Positions 43,156 through 50,995 of a stretch of 64,000 bases of DNA are shown here, piece by piece. This DNA is from Streptomyces buecherae (GTDB lineage Bacteria; Actinomycetota; Actinomycetes; Streptomycetales; Streptomycetaceae), in contig NZ_CP060404.1 of assembly GCF_014295035.1 (NCBI RefSeq), forward strand, positions 4,682,501-4,746,500, written 5' to 3'. The notes beneath the pieces are model-generated. The model was not told the origin of the DNA and did no database searches. It saw nothing but the letters and a program-made list of their open reading frames with translations. The position numbers were made by a program, and so were the translations under genes. The first letter of the stretch is position 1. The number at the start of each line of letters is the position of its first letter.

Positions 43156-43302
43156 ATGACCGCAGTAGCCACTGAGCCCCAGACCGAGAACTACCCGCTG
43201 GTCGACGCCGAGTGGGGCCCCGACCCGCTGGCCGACATCCCCGCCGACCTGATCCAGCGGCACGGCTCCATGGACCACGACACCGCGGGCGGCTGCGGCT
43301 GA
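43156..43302 (+). CDS. 48-residue peptide ending Gly-Gly-Cys-Gly, function unknown
   Basis: A short gene with AAGGAG (43141-43146) 9 nt before its ATG, lying between the DsbA-like and ketoreductase genes. It begins MTAVATEPQTENYPLVDAEW, continues 'GPDPLADIPADLIQRHG' and ends 'SMDHDTAGGCG'. The protein is acidic, with one Cys as the penultimate residue and a likely short helix in the middle. The conserved operon position and good ribosome-binding site make it a credible gene. A leader-like N-terminus with a Gly-Gly-Cys tail suggests a RiPP precursor, a thiol carrier or a metal-binding partner; none can be shown. I recognise no family. Confidence 0.7.
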   Translation: MTAVATEPQTENYPLVDAEWGPDPLADIPADLIQRHGSMDHDTAGGCG

Positions 43303-43343
43303 CGCCGTAGCGCCCCGAACGCACGGACGAGAGGACGAGAACA

Positions 43344-44096
43344 GTGACCGAGACCGACACCCAGCGCCCCATGGCGATCGTCACGGGCGGCTCGCGCGGC
43401 ATCGGCCGCGCCTGCGCCGTCCAGTTGGCGACCGACGGCTACGACGTCGCGTTCTGCTACCGCAGCGGGAACGACGCCGCGGCCGAGACCGAGAAGCTCA
43501 TCCGCGAACAGGGTGCGCAGGTCTACCACGCGCCCTGTGACGTGGCCGACTACGCCGCGGTGCAGGCGTTCATCAAGGACGCCAAGGCGGCGCTCGGCCC
43601 GGTCAGCGTTCTCGTCAACTCGGCCGGCATCGTGCGGGACAACCCGATGGTCCTCATGCCGCACGAGGACTGGCAGGCCGTCATCGACACCAACCTGAAC
43701 GGCACGTTCAACTTCTGCCGCTCGATCGTCTTCGACTTCATGAAGCGCAAGGAGGGCGTCATCGTCAACATGTCCTCCATCTCCGGCGTCTACGGCCACG
43801 CCACCCAGTCCAACTACTCCGCCTCCAAGGCCGGCATCCAGGGCATGAGCGCCTCGCTGGCCAAGGAGGTCGCCGGGTACGGCATCCGGGTCAACGTGGT
43901 CGCGCCCGGCTTCATCGAGACCGACATGACCGAGGCGCTGCCGGAGAAGATCCGCGCCGAGGCCCTCAAGTCCATCCCGATGAAGCGCTACGGCGGCGCC
44001 GACGAGGTCGCCTACCTGGTGTCCTTCCTCGTCTCCGACCGGGCCAAGTACATCACCGGCGAGGTCATCGAGGTCGACGGCGGAGTGTCGCTGTGA
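43344..44096 (+). CDS. 3-oxoacyl-ACP reductase (FabG-type ketoreductase)
   Basis: 250 residues from GTG 43344. Classical SDR ketoreductase that reduces the beta-keto group of the ACP-bound chain with NADPH. The cofactor motif 'VTGGSRGIGRACAVQL', 'NSAGIVRDN', the catalytic Ser in 'NMSSISGVYG' and Tyr158/Lys162 in 'NYSASKAGIQG' are all present, and 'APGFIETDMTEALPE' is typical of FabG. It is the only ketoreductase in the cluster, so every reduction cycle must use it. No enoyl reductase gene is present, so double bonds should persist and give a polyene. Overlaps the next gene by 4 nt. Confidence 0.95.
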   Translation: MTETDTQRPMAIVTGGSRGIGRACAVQLATDGYDVAFCYRSGNDAAAETEKLIREQGAQVYHAPCDVADYAAVQAFIKDAKAALGPVSVLVNSAGIVRDNPMVLMPHEDWQAVIDTNLNGTFNFCRSIVFDFMKRKEGVIVNMSSISGVYGHATQSNYSASKAGIQGMSASLAKEVAGYGIRVNVVAPGFIETDMTEALPEKIRAEALKSIPMKRYGGADEVAYLVSFLVSDRAKYITGEVIEVDGGVSL

Positions 44097-44596
44097 CCAC
44101 CACCCAGGAGGCCGGGGGCGGCACCACCGCCCCCGCCGGGCCGGCCTTCACGCCGGTCACCGGCAGGCTGCGGGCCACGCCCATCGACCCGGTGGACGAG
44201 ATCGCGGTCATCTCCGAGACGGAGGTCGTCGTCCGCAAGACCGTCCGCGACGACGACCCGTACCTCGAGGGCCACTACCCCGAGTTCACCGTCTACCCGG
44301 GCGCCTTCATCATCGAGTCCGTCTTCGACGCGGTGCTGCGCCTGGTGCGCGCCCACCGAGGCGAGCGGACCTTCGTCGAGCCGGCCGAGATCTCCTCGGT
44401 GCGGTTCACCACCGCCCTGCGCCCCGGCGACACCCTCCAGGTGCGCTGCGTGTGCCAGGCGGGCCACGACGACGCCGGTAACGACACCGTGCGCGTCGTC
44501 GCGCACTGCACCAACGGGGAGGCCAAGGCGGCACTCGTCAAGATGGCGTTCCGCGTGCTTCCCGCCGAGGAACCGACCGGATCGGGCGCCGCCTGA
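44093..44596 (+). CDS. FabZ/ApeI-like hotdog dehydratase subunit A2
   Basis: 167 residues from GTG 44093, overlapping the ketoreductase stop. After a ~25-residue Gly/Ala/Thr-rich start it has the dehydratase signature 'LEGHYPEFTVYPGAFIIESV', with catalytic His (GHYP) and Glu (ESV) both intact, unlike subunit A1 where Asp replaces Glu. 'EPAEISSVRFTTALRPGDTL' completes the hotdog. It pairs with the gene 52 bp downstream as in the first dehydratase pair. Confidence 0.88.
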   Translation: MTTTQEAGGGTTAPAGPAFTPVTGRLRATPIDPVDEIAVISETEVVVRKTVRDDDPYLEGHYPEFTVYPGAFIIESVFDAVLRLVRAHRGERTFVEPAEISSVRFTTALRPGDTLQVRCVCQAGHDDAGNDTVRVVAHCTNGEAKAALVKMAFRVLPAEEPTGSGAA

Positions 44597-44648
44597 CCGG
44601 CCACCGCCGGCCCACCGGCCGCCAGGCCACCCAACGTACGGGGACTTC

Positions 44649-45125
44649 ATGATCGACTACGCCGAGCTGCGCGAACTGATACCGCACGCCCACCCGATCC
44701 TGCTCGTGGACAAGGTGCTCGACATCGCACCCCCGGACCGGATCACCACCGCGAAGACCGTGACCGGCAGCGAGCCGTGCTACGCGGGCATCGCCCCCGG
44801 GGCACCCACCCGCGCCTTCGCCTACCCGCCCGCGCTCCTCATGGAGTCCTGGGGCCAGGGCGGCGCGCTCCTGTGGATGCGGCACGTGAAGTCCCAGGCG
44901 CGCGAGCGCAACGGCGGGCTGATCCTGGCCGCCGCGCGCGGCATGGAGTTCCGCCGCCCCGTCTACCCGGGGGACACGCTCCGCCACGAGGTCCGCATCG
45001 ACCAGTTCGTCGGCGACAACGTGATCATGAGCGGCGAGAGCTACGTGGACGACGAGCTGGTCTCCAAGGTGGACTACGCCATCGCCGTCATGCGCCCGTC
45101 CGACGAACTGACCTGGGCCTCCTGA
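44649..45125 (+). CDS. FabZ/ApeP-like hotdog dehydratase subunit B2
   Basis: 158 residues from ATG 44649. FabZ-type N-terminus 'YAELRELIPHAHPILLVDKV', central helix 'YPPALLMESWGQGGALLWMR' with the ESW position conserved, and 'VYPGDTLRHEVRIDQFVGDN'. Closely similar in layout to the product of 34929, so it is the B partner of the second dehydratase pair. Its stop codon shares a base with the KS start downstream (TGATG). Confidence 0.88.
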   Translation: MIDYAELRELIPHAHPILLVDKVLDIAPPDRITTAKTVTGSEPCYAGIAPGAPTRAFAYPPALLMESWGQGGALLWMRHVKSQARERNGGLILAAARGMEFRRPVYPGDTLRHEVRIDQFVGDNVIMSGESYVDDELVSKVDYAIAVMRPSDELTWAS

Positions 45126-46405
45126 TGACCACCGACGTCGTCATCACCGGACTGGGGGTCGTCTCGCCGCTCGGCAACGACCCGGGGGAGTACTGGGAGC
45201 GGCTGCTGCGCGGCGAGGTCCCGGTGCGCCCGCTCGTCGCGCCCGGCACCGCCGTCGACGGCACCCACACCTACCCGGTCACCGACGCCCCGCGACCGGC
45301 CCCGCACCCCGGCGACGAGCCGGGCCGGCCCAGCGGCTTCGCGCTGGCCGCCGCCGGCGACGCGCTGCGCGACGCCGGCCTCGCGGACGCCGGGCCCACG
45401 GTGCTCGACGGCGTCGGCATGGTCGTGGGCACCGGCAACGGCGACAGCGACCTGCGCGAGGCCGAGCGCGACGGCCGGCGCGAGCTGACCGGCCTCCAGT
45501 GGTACCCGTACGACACCCAGGGCCTGCTCGCCGAGCGGCTGGCGCTGCACGGCCCGGGCCTGACCGTCTCCACCGCCTGCGCCGCCGGCGCCTACGCGGT
45601 GGCCATGGGCGCCGAGATGATCCGCGCCGGCGAGGCCGAGGTGGTCCTCGTCGGCGGCACCGAGGCCGTCTCGCGGCCCGCCGTCGGCGCGTTCCTGCGC
45701 CTGGGCGCCGCCGAGCCCGGCCCCTGCCGGCCCTTCGACACCGACCGCGCCGGCACCGTGTACGGGGAGGGCGCCGCCTTCCTCGTCCTGGAGTCGGCCG
45801 CCCACGCGCGCGGCCGGGGCGCCAGCCCCTACGCCCGGGTGCTCGACTCCGGGTGGAGCTGCGACGCCTTCCACGAGACCGCGCCCGACCCCGAGGGCAC
45901 CCAGGCGCTGCGCGCGGTGCGCGAGGCGCTGCACCGCTCCGGGCTCGGCCAGGGCGACATCGGCGCGGTGCTCTGCCACGGCACCGGAACGCCGGCCAAC
46001 GACGCGGTGGAGAGCCGCACCACGGCCGCCCTGCTCGGCCCGCGCACGCCCGAGGTGCCGGTGACGGCCATCAAGGCGTCCCTTGGCCACAGTGGCGGCG
46101 CCGCCGGCGCGTTCTCCTGCCTGACCGCGGCCCTGGTGCTGCGGGACGGCACGGTGCCGCCGGTCGGCACCCTGCGCACCCTCGACCCCGCCTGCGAGCT
46201 GCGGGTGGTCCGCGAGGCGCCGCAGGCCAGCGCCGGCAGCGCGGTGCTCGTCAACGCGTACGCGTTCGGCGGCAACAACATCTCCGTCGCCATCGCGGCC
46301 CTCACACCCGACGCGACGGACCCCGCCGCGACCACCACGAACGAGACCCACGGGTGGACCGCCAGGCGTGGTCGCCCCGTGTCCTCACGGGAGGGAGCAG
46401 CGTGA
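45125..46405 (+). CDS. Ketosynthase alpha, pair 3 (active KS)
   Basis: 426 residues from ATG 45125. Complete triad: Cys152 in 'TVSTACAAGAYAV', His in 'LCHGTGTPANDAV', His in 'KASLGHSGGAAGAF', C-terminal 'NAYAFGGNNIS'. It shares the 'CDAFHETAPDP' segment with the KS of pair 2. The last ~35 residues after the fold are an Ala/Thr-rich tail. It overlaps the partner gene by 4 nt (GTGA). A third KS is unusual for such a cluster and may prime, extend or branch the chain. Confidence 0.93.
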   Translation: MTTDVVITGLGVVSPLGNDPGEYWERLLRGEVPVRPLVAPGTAVDGTHTYPVTDAPRPAPHPGDEPGRPSGFALAAAGDALRDAGLADAGPTVLDGVGMVVGTGNGDSDLREAERDGRRELTGLQWYPYDTQGLLAERLALHGPGLTVSTACAAGAYAVAMGAEMIRAGEAEVVLVGGTEAVSRPAVGAFLRLGAAEPGPCRPFDTDRAGTVYGEGAAFLVLESAAHARGRGASPYARVLDSGWSCDAFHETAPDPEGTQALRAVREALHRSGLGQGDIGAVLCHGTGTPANDAVESRTTAALLGPRTPEVPVTAIKASLGHSGGAAGAFSCLTAALVLRDGTVPPVGTLRTLDPACELRVVREAPQASAGSAVLVNAYAFGGNNISVAIAALTPDATDPAATTTNETHGWTARRGRPVSSREGAA

Positions 46406-47445
46406 ACACGTCCACCGCGGCACCGGTCGCCATCACCGGCGTCGGCGCCATCAGCCGCCCCGCCATCGGGGCCCGGGAGCTGGCCCAAGCCGCCGACCTC
46501 TGGCGCGCCGAGCCGACCGACAACGAACGCCCCTGGGCCATCGCCGAGTTGGACAACTTCGCGCCCGCCGAGTTCCTCGGCAAGCGCGGCTGGCGGTTCC
46601 TGCCCGAGGCCACCCGGGCCGCGCTCGCCGCCGTCCAGCTCACCCTGGCCCACGCCAACGAGGCCGCCGCCGGCGCCACGGAACACGCCCCCGAGCGGGT
46701 CGGCGTCGCGCTCGGCACCAACTTCGCCGTCGACGCCGTCGTCGACCGCATCGACCGGGCCCTGCTGGCCGAGGGCATCGCCGGGATCAGCCCCGTCGAG
46801 TGCCCCAACTTCTCCGTCAACGTCCCCGCCGGCCGGCTCGGCATCGCGCACGGCCTGCGCGCCTTCAACATCACGCTGGTCAACCTGCTCACCGCCGGGC
46901 TCGAATCGGCCCTGGTCGGCGCCCGCGCGATGGCCGCCGACCGGGCCGACGCGGTGCTGGTCGGCGCCGTCGAGGGCCGCCCGCCGGCCGCCGCCCGCAC
47001 CGTCACCGGTCCCGGCGTAGACGCGGCCGGCGCCTGCCTGCTGCACCTGGAGCGCCCCGAGCGCGCCGCCGAGCGCGGCGCCACCGTGCACGCCCTGCTC
47101 ACCGGTGGCTCGCGGCGCACCGTCCCCGGCAACCCGGCCGCCGCCCAGCGCGTCCTGGCCGCCGCGCTCGACGCGCTGGGCACCCCGCCCGGCGTGCTGC
47201 ACCTGTCCCTGCCGGCCACCGGCGGCGCGCACGTTGCCCAGGCGGCCGAGGACTGGGCCAAGACGCGCGGCGCGGCCACCGCCCTGACCGTGACCACCGG
47301 CGCCCCGCAGGCGTCGGCGACCCCGGTGCTGGGCCTCGCCCAGCACCTGGTGCGCGGCGTGCGCGAGAGCGCCGTGGTCGGCGCGGTCGGCCCGCGCGGC
47401 AACCTCACCCTGCTGCGCGTCGAGCCGCCCCGGAGCCGGGCATGA
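46402..47445 (+). CDS. Chain-length-factor-like KS beta, pair 3
   Basis: 347 residues from GTG 46402. Thiolase-like fold recognisable from 'VAITGVGAISRPAIGARELA', 'ERVGVALGTNFAVDAV', 'CPNFSVNVPAGRLGIAHGLR' and 'VLVGAVEGRPPAAA'. The active-site region reads 'NLLTAGLESALVGA' with no Cys, and the His motifs are missing, so it is non-catalytic. Shorter than pair 1's partner but longer than pair 2's. Its stop overlaps the hydrolase start (ATGA at 47442). Confidence 0.87.
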   Translation: MNTSTAAPVAITGVGAISRPAIGARELAQAADLWRAEPTDNERPWAIAELDNFAPAEFLGKRGWRFLPEATRAALAAVQLTLAHANEAAAGATEHAPERVGVALGTNFAVDAVVDRIDRALLAEGIAGISPVECPNFSVNVPAGRLGIAHGLRAFNITLVNLLTAGLESALVGARAMAADRADAVLVGAVEGRPPAAARTVTGPGVDAAGACLLHLERPERAAERGATVHALLTGGSRRTVPGNPAAAQRVLAAALDALGTPPGVLHLSLPATGGAHVAQAAEDWAKTRGAATALTVTTGAPQASATPVLGLAQHLVRGVRESAVVGAVGPRGNLTLLRVEPPRSRA

Positions 47446-48251
47446 GCCCCGAGCCCGGCCCCGCCCCGGTGAAGGCGTCGCTGCTGTACGGCGAGGAGTT
47501 GGCCGTCCACCGGTTCGCCGAGCTGCCCGCCGCCGCGCTCGTGCACGGCCTGGAGGACGACTGGAGCAGCTACACCAAGCTGAGCCAGCTCCTGTCCGGG
47601 CGCTTCCGCAGCTTCCCGCTCGACATGCCCTGGCGCTCCGGCGGCACCTACCGCTGGCGCGCCCGGGCCACCAGCGGCCAGTGGATCGAGGGCGGCCTGC
47701 AGATGATGCCCGAGCCGGTCTCGGTGCTCATCGCGCACTCCATGGGCGCCAACTCGGTGCTCCAGTGGCTGGCCTCGGGCGCCAACCCCAAGCTGGACGC
47801 GCTGATCCTGCTCTCACCCTTCTACTGGTCGCCCACCCAACCCGTGGACTGGGCGATCTTCGACGGCTTCCGGCAGCAGTTCGCGGCCGTGATGACCGCC
47901 GGACTCCAGACCCGGCTGGGCCCGCGGGCCCACACGATGGACCCCGACATCTTCAACACCATGGTGCGCAAGATGTTGGAGAAGATGGGCCCCCAGGCGT
48001 TCCTGGCCCTCTTCGACCAGTACAGCGCGGCGTCCTCGCTCGCGCTTTCCCACGTATCGGTTCCCACGCTGGTGATCGGCAGCCCCAACGACCCGGGGAT
48101 GCTGGGCGATCGTGCCGATGCGCTCCAGGCGGACATGCCCAGCGCCGAGCTGTGCATGGACCCCCGCTTCAGCCACTTCTGCCACGTGGAACAGGCGCAG
48201 GAAGTGGCCGATCTGATCATCGCGTTCGTGGACCGCCAACGGGCGGGCTGA
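47442..48251 (+). CDS. Alpha/beta hydrolase, second copy
   Basis: 269 residues from ATG 47442. Oxyanion region 'ALVHGLEDDWSSYTKL', nucleophile Ser100 in 'LIAHSMGANSVLQWL', acid in 'VIGSPNDPG', His in 'RFSHFCHVEQAQEV'. Its HGxEDxW, ANxxL and HFCHxxxAxE motifs mirror the hydrolase domain at 40716, so the two are paralogues, each following a KS/CLF pair. They are candidates for type II thioesterases that clear stalled chains or for chain release. This copy is not fused to a hotdog protein. Confidence 0.88.
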   Translation: MSPEPGPAPVKASLLYGEELAVHRFAELPAAALVHGLEDDWSSYTKLSQLLSGRFRSFPLDMPWRSGGTYRWRARATSGQWIEGGLQMMPEPVSVLIAHSMGANSVLQWLASGANPKLDALILLSPFYWSPTQPVDWAIFDGFRQQFAAVMTAGLQTRLGPRAHTMDPDIFNTMVRKMLEKMGPQAFLALFDQYSAASSLALSHVSVPTLVIGSPNDPGMLGDRADALQADMPSAELCMDPRFSHFCHVEQAQEVADLIIAFVDRQRAG

Positions 48252-48280
48252 CACCGAGACGAAGGGCACGAGGACACCTC

Positions 48281-49855
48281 ATGTCGGGAAACACCTTGCA
48301 CCTACGGGCGTTGCCACCGCGCAACAAGCCCGGTCTGACCCTGCTGGCCGCGCTGCTGGGCCTGTTCATCGCGCTGCTCGACGTCACCGTCGTCACCGTG
48401 GCCATGCCGACCATCGGCGACGACCTGGACGCCTCCTTCGACGACCTGGAGTGGGTGGCCAACGCGTACATGCTGGCGCTGGCCGTCCTCATCGTCACCG
48501 CGGGCCGGCTGGGTGACCTGTACGGGCAGCGGGTGATCTACGTCATCGGCGTGGTCGTCTTCCTCGCCGGCTCGGTGCTGTGCGCCGCGGCGGGCGAGAT
48601 CACCCTGCTCGGCGCCGAGCACATCACCACCCTGCACGTGGGCCGCGTGGTCCAGGGTGTGGGTGGCGCCGTCGTCATGCCGCTGACGTTGGCCATCGTC
48701 TACTCCTCCTTCGAGGGCAAGGCGCGCGCCAAGGGCATCATGATGTGGGGCGCCGTCGGTGGCCTGGCCACCGCGCTCGGCCCGCTGATCGGCGGGCTCC
48801 TGGTGGACCACGCCGGCTGGGAGTGGATCTTCCTCATCAACGTGCCGATCGGCGCGGTCGTCATCTTCGCCGCCCTCGCCGGCATGGGCGCCGACCAGCG
48901 CCGCGCGAGCACCGGCAACTCCATCGACCTGCCCGGCCTCGTCACCCTCAGCGCCTCGCTGCTCTGTATCAACCTGGCCCTGATCAACGGCAACTCCTGG
49001 GGTTGGACCTCCACCAAGGTGCTCGGTCTGCTCGCCGGCGGCGTCGTCCTGCTGGCCGGCTTCCTGGCCGTGGAGGCCCGCTCCAAGGCGCCCATCATGG
49101 ACCTGAGCTGGTTCCGCCGGCCGTCCTTCGGCGGCAGCATCGCCACCTCGTTCCTGCTCGGCGCCGGCATGTTCTCGGTGATCTTCTACCTGTCGATCTA
49201 CCTCCAGACCGGCCTGGACCTCAGCGCCCAGGAGACCGGCGTCCGACTGCTGCCGATGACGCTGATGCTGATGATCGGCGCGCCCGTCGGCGGCCGGATC
49301 GTCGCCAAGGCCGGCGTCCGCAAGGCCCTGATCTTCGCGATGACGCTGATGGCCGTCGGCATCGCGCTCTACACGCTGGCCGACCCCAAGGGCGACTCCG
49401 GCTCCTGGACCCTGCTGCTGCCCGGCATGCTGCTGACCGGCCTGGCCATGGGCGTCGCCATGCCCGTCGCCTCCGAGCTGACCATCTCCTCCGCCCCGCA
49501 GGACCAGGTCGGCGTGGCCGCCAGCGCCGGCACCATGATCCGCCAGGTGGGCAACGCGGTCGGCATCGCCATCATGGGCGCGCTGATGAGCAACCGCACC
49601 GACGCGGCCACCGAGGAGATGATCGACCTCCAGCGCAAGGGCGAGGCGACCGCCGAGGCCGCCGCCGCGCTCAAGCAGAAGGCCGTCACCGAGGGCATGG
49701 AGAACGGCGCCTGGTACGCCGCGGCCATCACCCTGGTCGGCGCGGTCCTGGTGGTCCTCTTCGTACGCGACACCAAGCCCGCCACCCCGCCCCCCGCCCC
49801 GCCGCGGCCCCGCCCGGACGACACGATGCGCCTCAGCAAGCTGCCGAGCGCGTGA
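48281..49855 (+). CDS. MFS drug/product exporter, DHA2 (14-TM) family
   Basis: 524 residues. Fourteen predicted membrane helices. Motif C-like and signature segments are visible: 'LDVTVVTVAMPTIGDDL' in helix 1 (DHA2), 'GRLGDLYGQRVIYVIG' (motif A) and 'VVQGVGGAVVMPLTLAIVYS'. It uses the proton gradient to pump hydrophobic compounds and is the natural candidate for export of, and self-resistance to, the cluster product. It starts 29 bp after the hydrolase gene and is followed after 10 bp by the malonyltransferase, so it is in the same transcription unit. Confidence 0.93.
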   Translation: MSGNTLHLRALPPRNKPGLTLLAALLGLFIALLDVTVVTVAMPTIGDDLDASFDDLEWVANAYMLALAVLIVTAGRLGDLYGQRVIYVIGVVVFLAGSVLCAAAGEITLLGAEHITTLHVGRVVQGVGGAVVMPLTLAIVYSSFEGKARAKGIMMWGAVGGLATALGPLIGGLLVDHAGWEWIFLINVPIGAVVIFAALAGMGADQRRASTGNSIDLPGLVTLSASLLCINLALINGNSWGWTSTKVLGLLAGGVVLLAGFLAVEARSKAPIMDLSWFRRPSFGGSIATSFLLGAGMFSVIFYLSIYLQTGLDLSAQETGVRLLPMTLMLMIGAPVGGRIVAKAGVRKALIFAMTLMAVGIALYTLADPKGDSGSWTLLLPGMLLTGLAMGVAMPVASELTISSAPQDQVGVAASAGTMIRQVGNAVGIAIMGALMSNRTDAATEEMIDLQRKGEATAEAAAALKQKAVTEGMENGAWYAAAITLVGAVLVVLFVRDTKPATPPPAPPRPRPDDTMRLSKLPSA

Positions 49856-49865
49856 GGAGTACGCC

Positions 49866-50966
49866 ATGACGCACACCGACACCCAGCACCCCGCGCCCAC
49901 GGCCTCCCCCGTGCCCCCGGCAACCACGGCCACCGCGACGGCCCCGGCCGCCTCCGCCGCGAGCGAGGCGGCGAGCGATGCCGCGAGCGAGGCCACGGGT
50001 GAGCGCGGCAAGACCGCGTTCCTCTTCCCCGGCCAGGGCTCGCAGAAGGTCGGCATGGGCCTCGACGTCATCGCGACCCGCCCCGACCTGGTGGAGACCT
50101 ACTACCGGCAGGCCGACGACATCCTCGGCATCCCGCTCTCCAAGCTGTGCTGGGAGGGCCCCGAGGACGCGCTGCGCGACACCGCCATCACCCAGCCCGC
50201 GGTCTTCCTCACCAGCCTGGTCACCCTCGACGTGCTCGGCGACCGGGGCGTGCACCCCGACGTCGTCGCCGGTCACAGCCTCGGCGAGTACACCGCCCTG
50301 GTCGCCGCCGGCGTCCTCGACTGGCGCGACGCGCTGCGCCTGGTGCGCCGCCGGGGCCAGTTGATGGCCGGCGTCAACGCGGAGGTGCCCGGCGCCATGG
50401 CCGCCGTGCTCGGCCTGGACCTGGCCACCGTCGAGGAGATCTGCGCCGACGTCGCGGCCGAGACCGGCCAGGTCGCCGAGGTCGCCAACGACAACGAGCC
50501 CGGCCAGTCGGTGGTCTCCGGCGAGGCCGGCGCCATCGAGAAGGTCCGCGAGGCCGCGCAGCGGGCCGGGGCCGTCAAGGCCATCGCGCTGCCGGTCGGC
50601 GCGCCCTTCCACTGCGCGCTGATGCGCGGCATCGAGGAGGAGTTCGCCGCCGAACTGGACCAGGTGACCTTCCGCGAGCCCAGCACCCCGGTGATCTCCG
50701 GCGTCACCGCCGACTACGCCACCAGCGCGCGCGGCATCACCGACGCGCTGCGCCGCCAACTCGCCGGCCGGGTGCGGTGGACCGGCTCGGTGCGGCTGAT
50801 GGCCGCCTCCGGCGTCACCCACTTCGTCGAGGTCGGCCCCGGCAAGGTGCTCAGCGGCCTGTGCCGACGCATCGTGCCCGACCTGACGTCGTTCACCACC
50901 AACGACGAGCGCCGACTGGCCAAGACCCTCGACGCCCTCGCACCCACAGCCGCCGTAGCGGCCTGA
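49866..50966 (+). CDS. Malonyl-CoA:ACP malonyltransferase (FabD type)
   Basis: 366 residues from ATG 49866. After a ~45-residue Ala/Thr-rich extension the enzyme begins 'KTAFLFPGQGSQKVGMG'. Nucleophile Ser138 in 'VVAGHSLGEYTAL'; His partner expected in 'VGAPFHCALMRG'. It transfers malonyl from CoA to the cluster ACP, supplying extender units. A dedicated copy within the cluster, beside carboxylase genes, separates polyketide supply from primary fatty acid synthesis. Confidence 0.94.
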   Translation: MTHTDTQHPAPTASPVPPATTATATAPAASAASEAASDAASEATGERGKTAFLFPGQGSQKVGMGLDVIATRPDLVETYYRQADDILGIPLSKLCWEGPEDALRDTAITQPAVFLTSLVTLDVLGDRGVHPDVVAGHSLGEYTALVAAGVLDWRDALRLVRRRGQLMAGVNAEVPGAMAAVLGLDLATVEEICADVAAETGQVAEVANDNEPGQSVVSGEAGAIEKVREAAQRAGAVKAIALPVGAPFHCALMRGIEEEFAAELDQVTFREPSTPVISGVTADYATSARGITDALRRQLAGRVRWTGSVRLMAASGVTHFVEVGPGKVLSGLCRRIVPDLTSFTTNDERRLAKTLDALAPTAAVAA

Positions 50967-50995
50967 CACCAGCAAAGCCCAGGGGGACGCGCACC

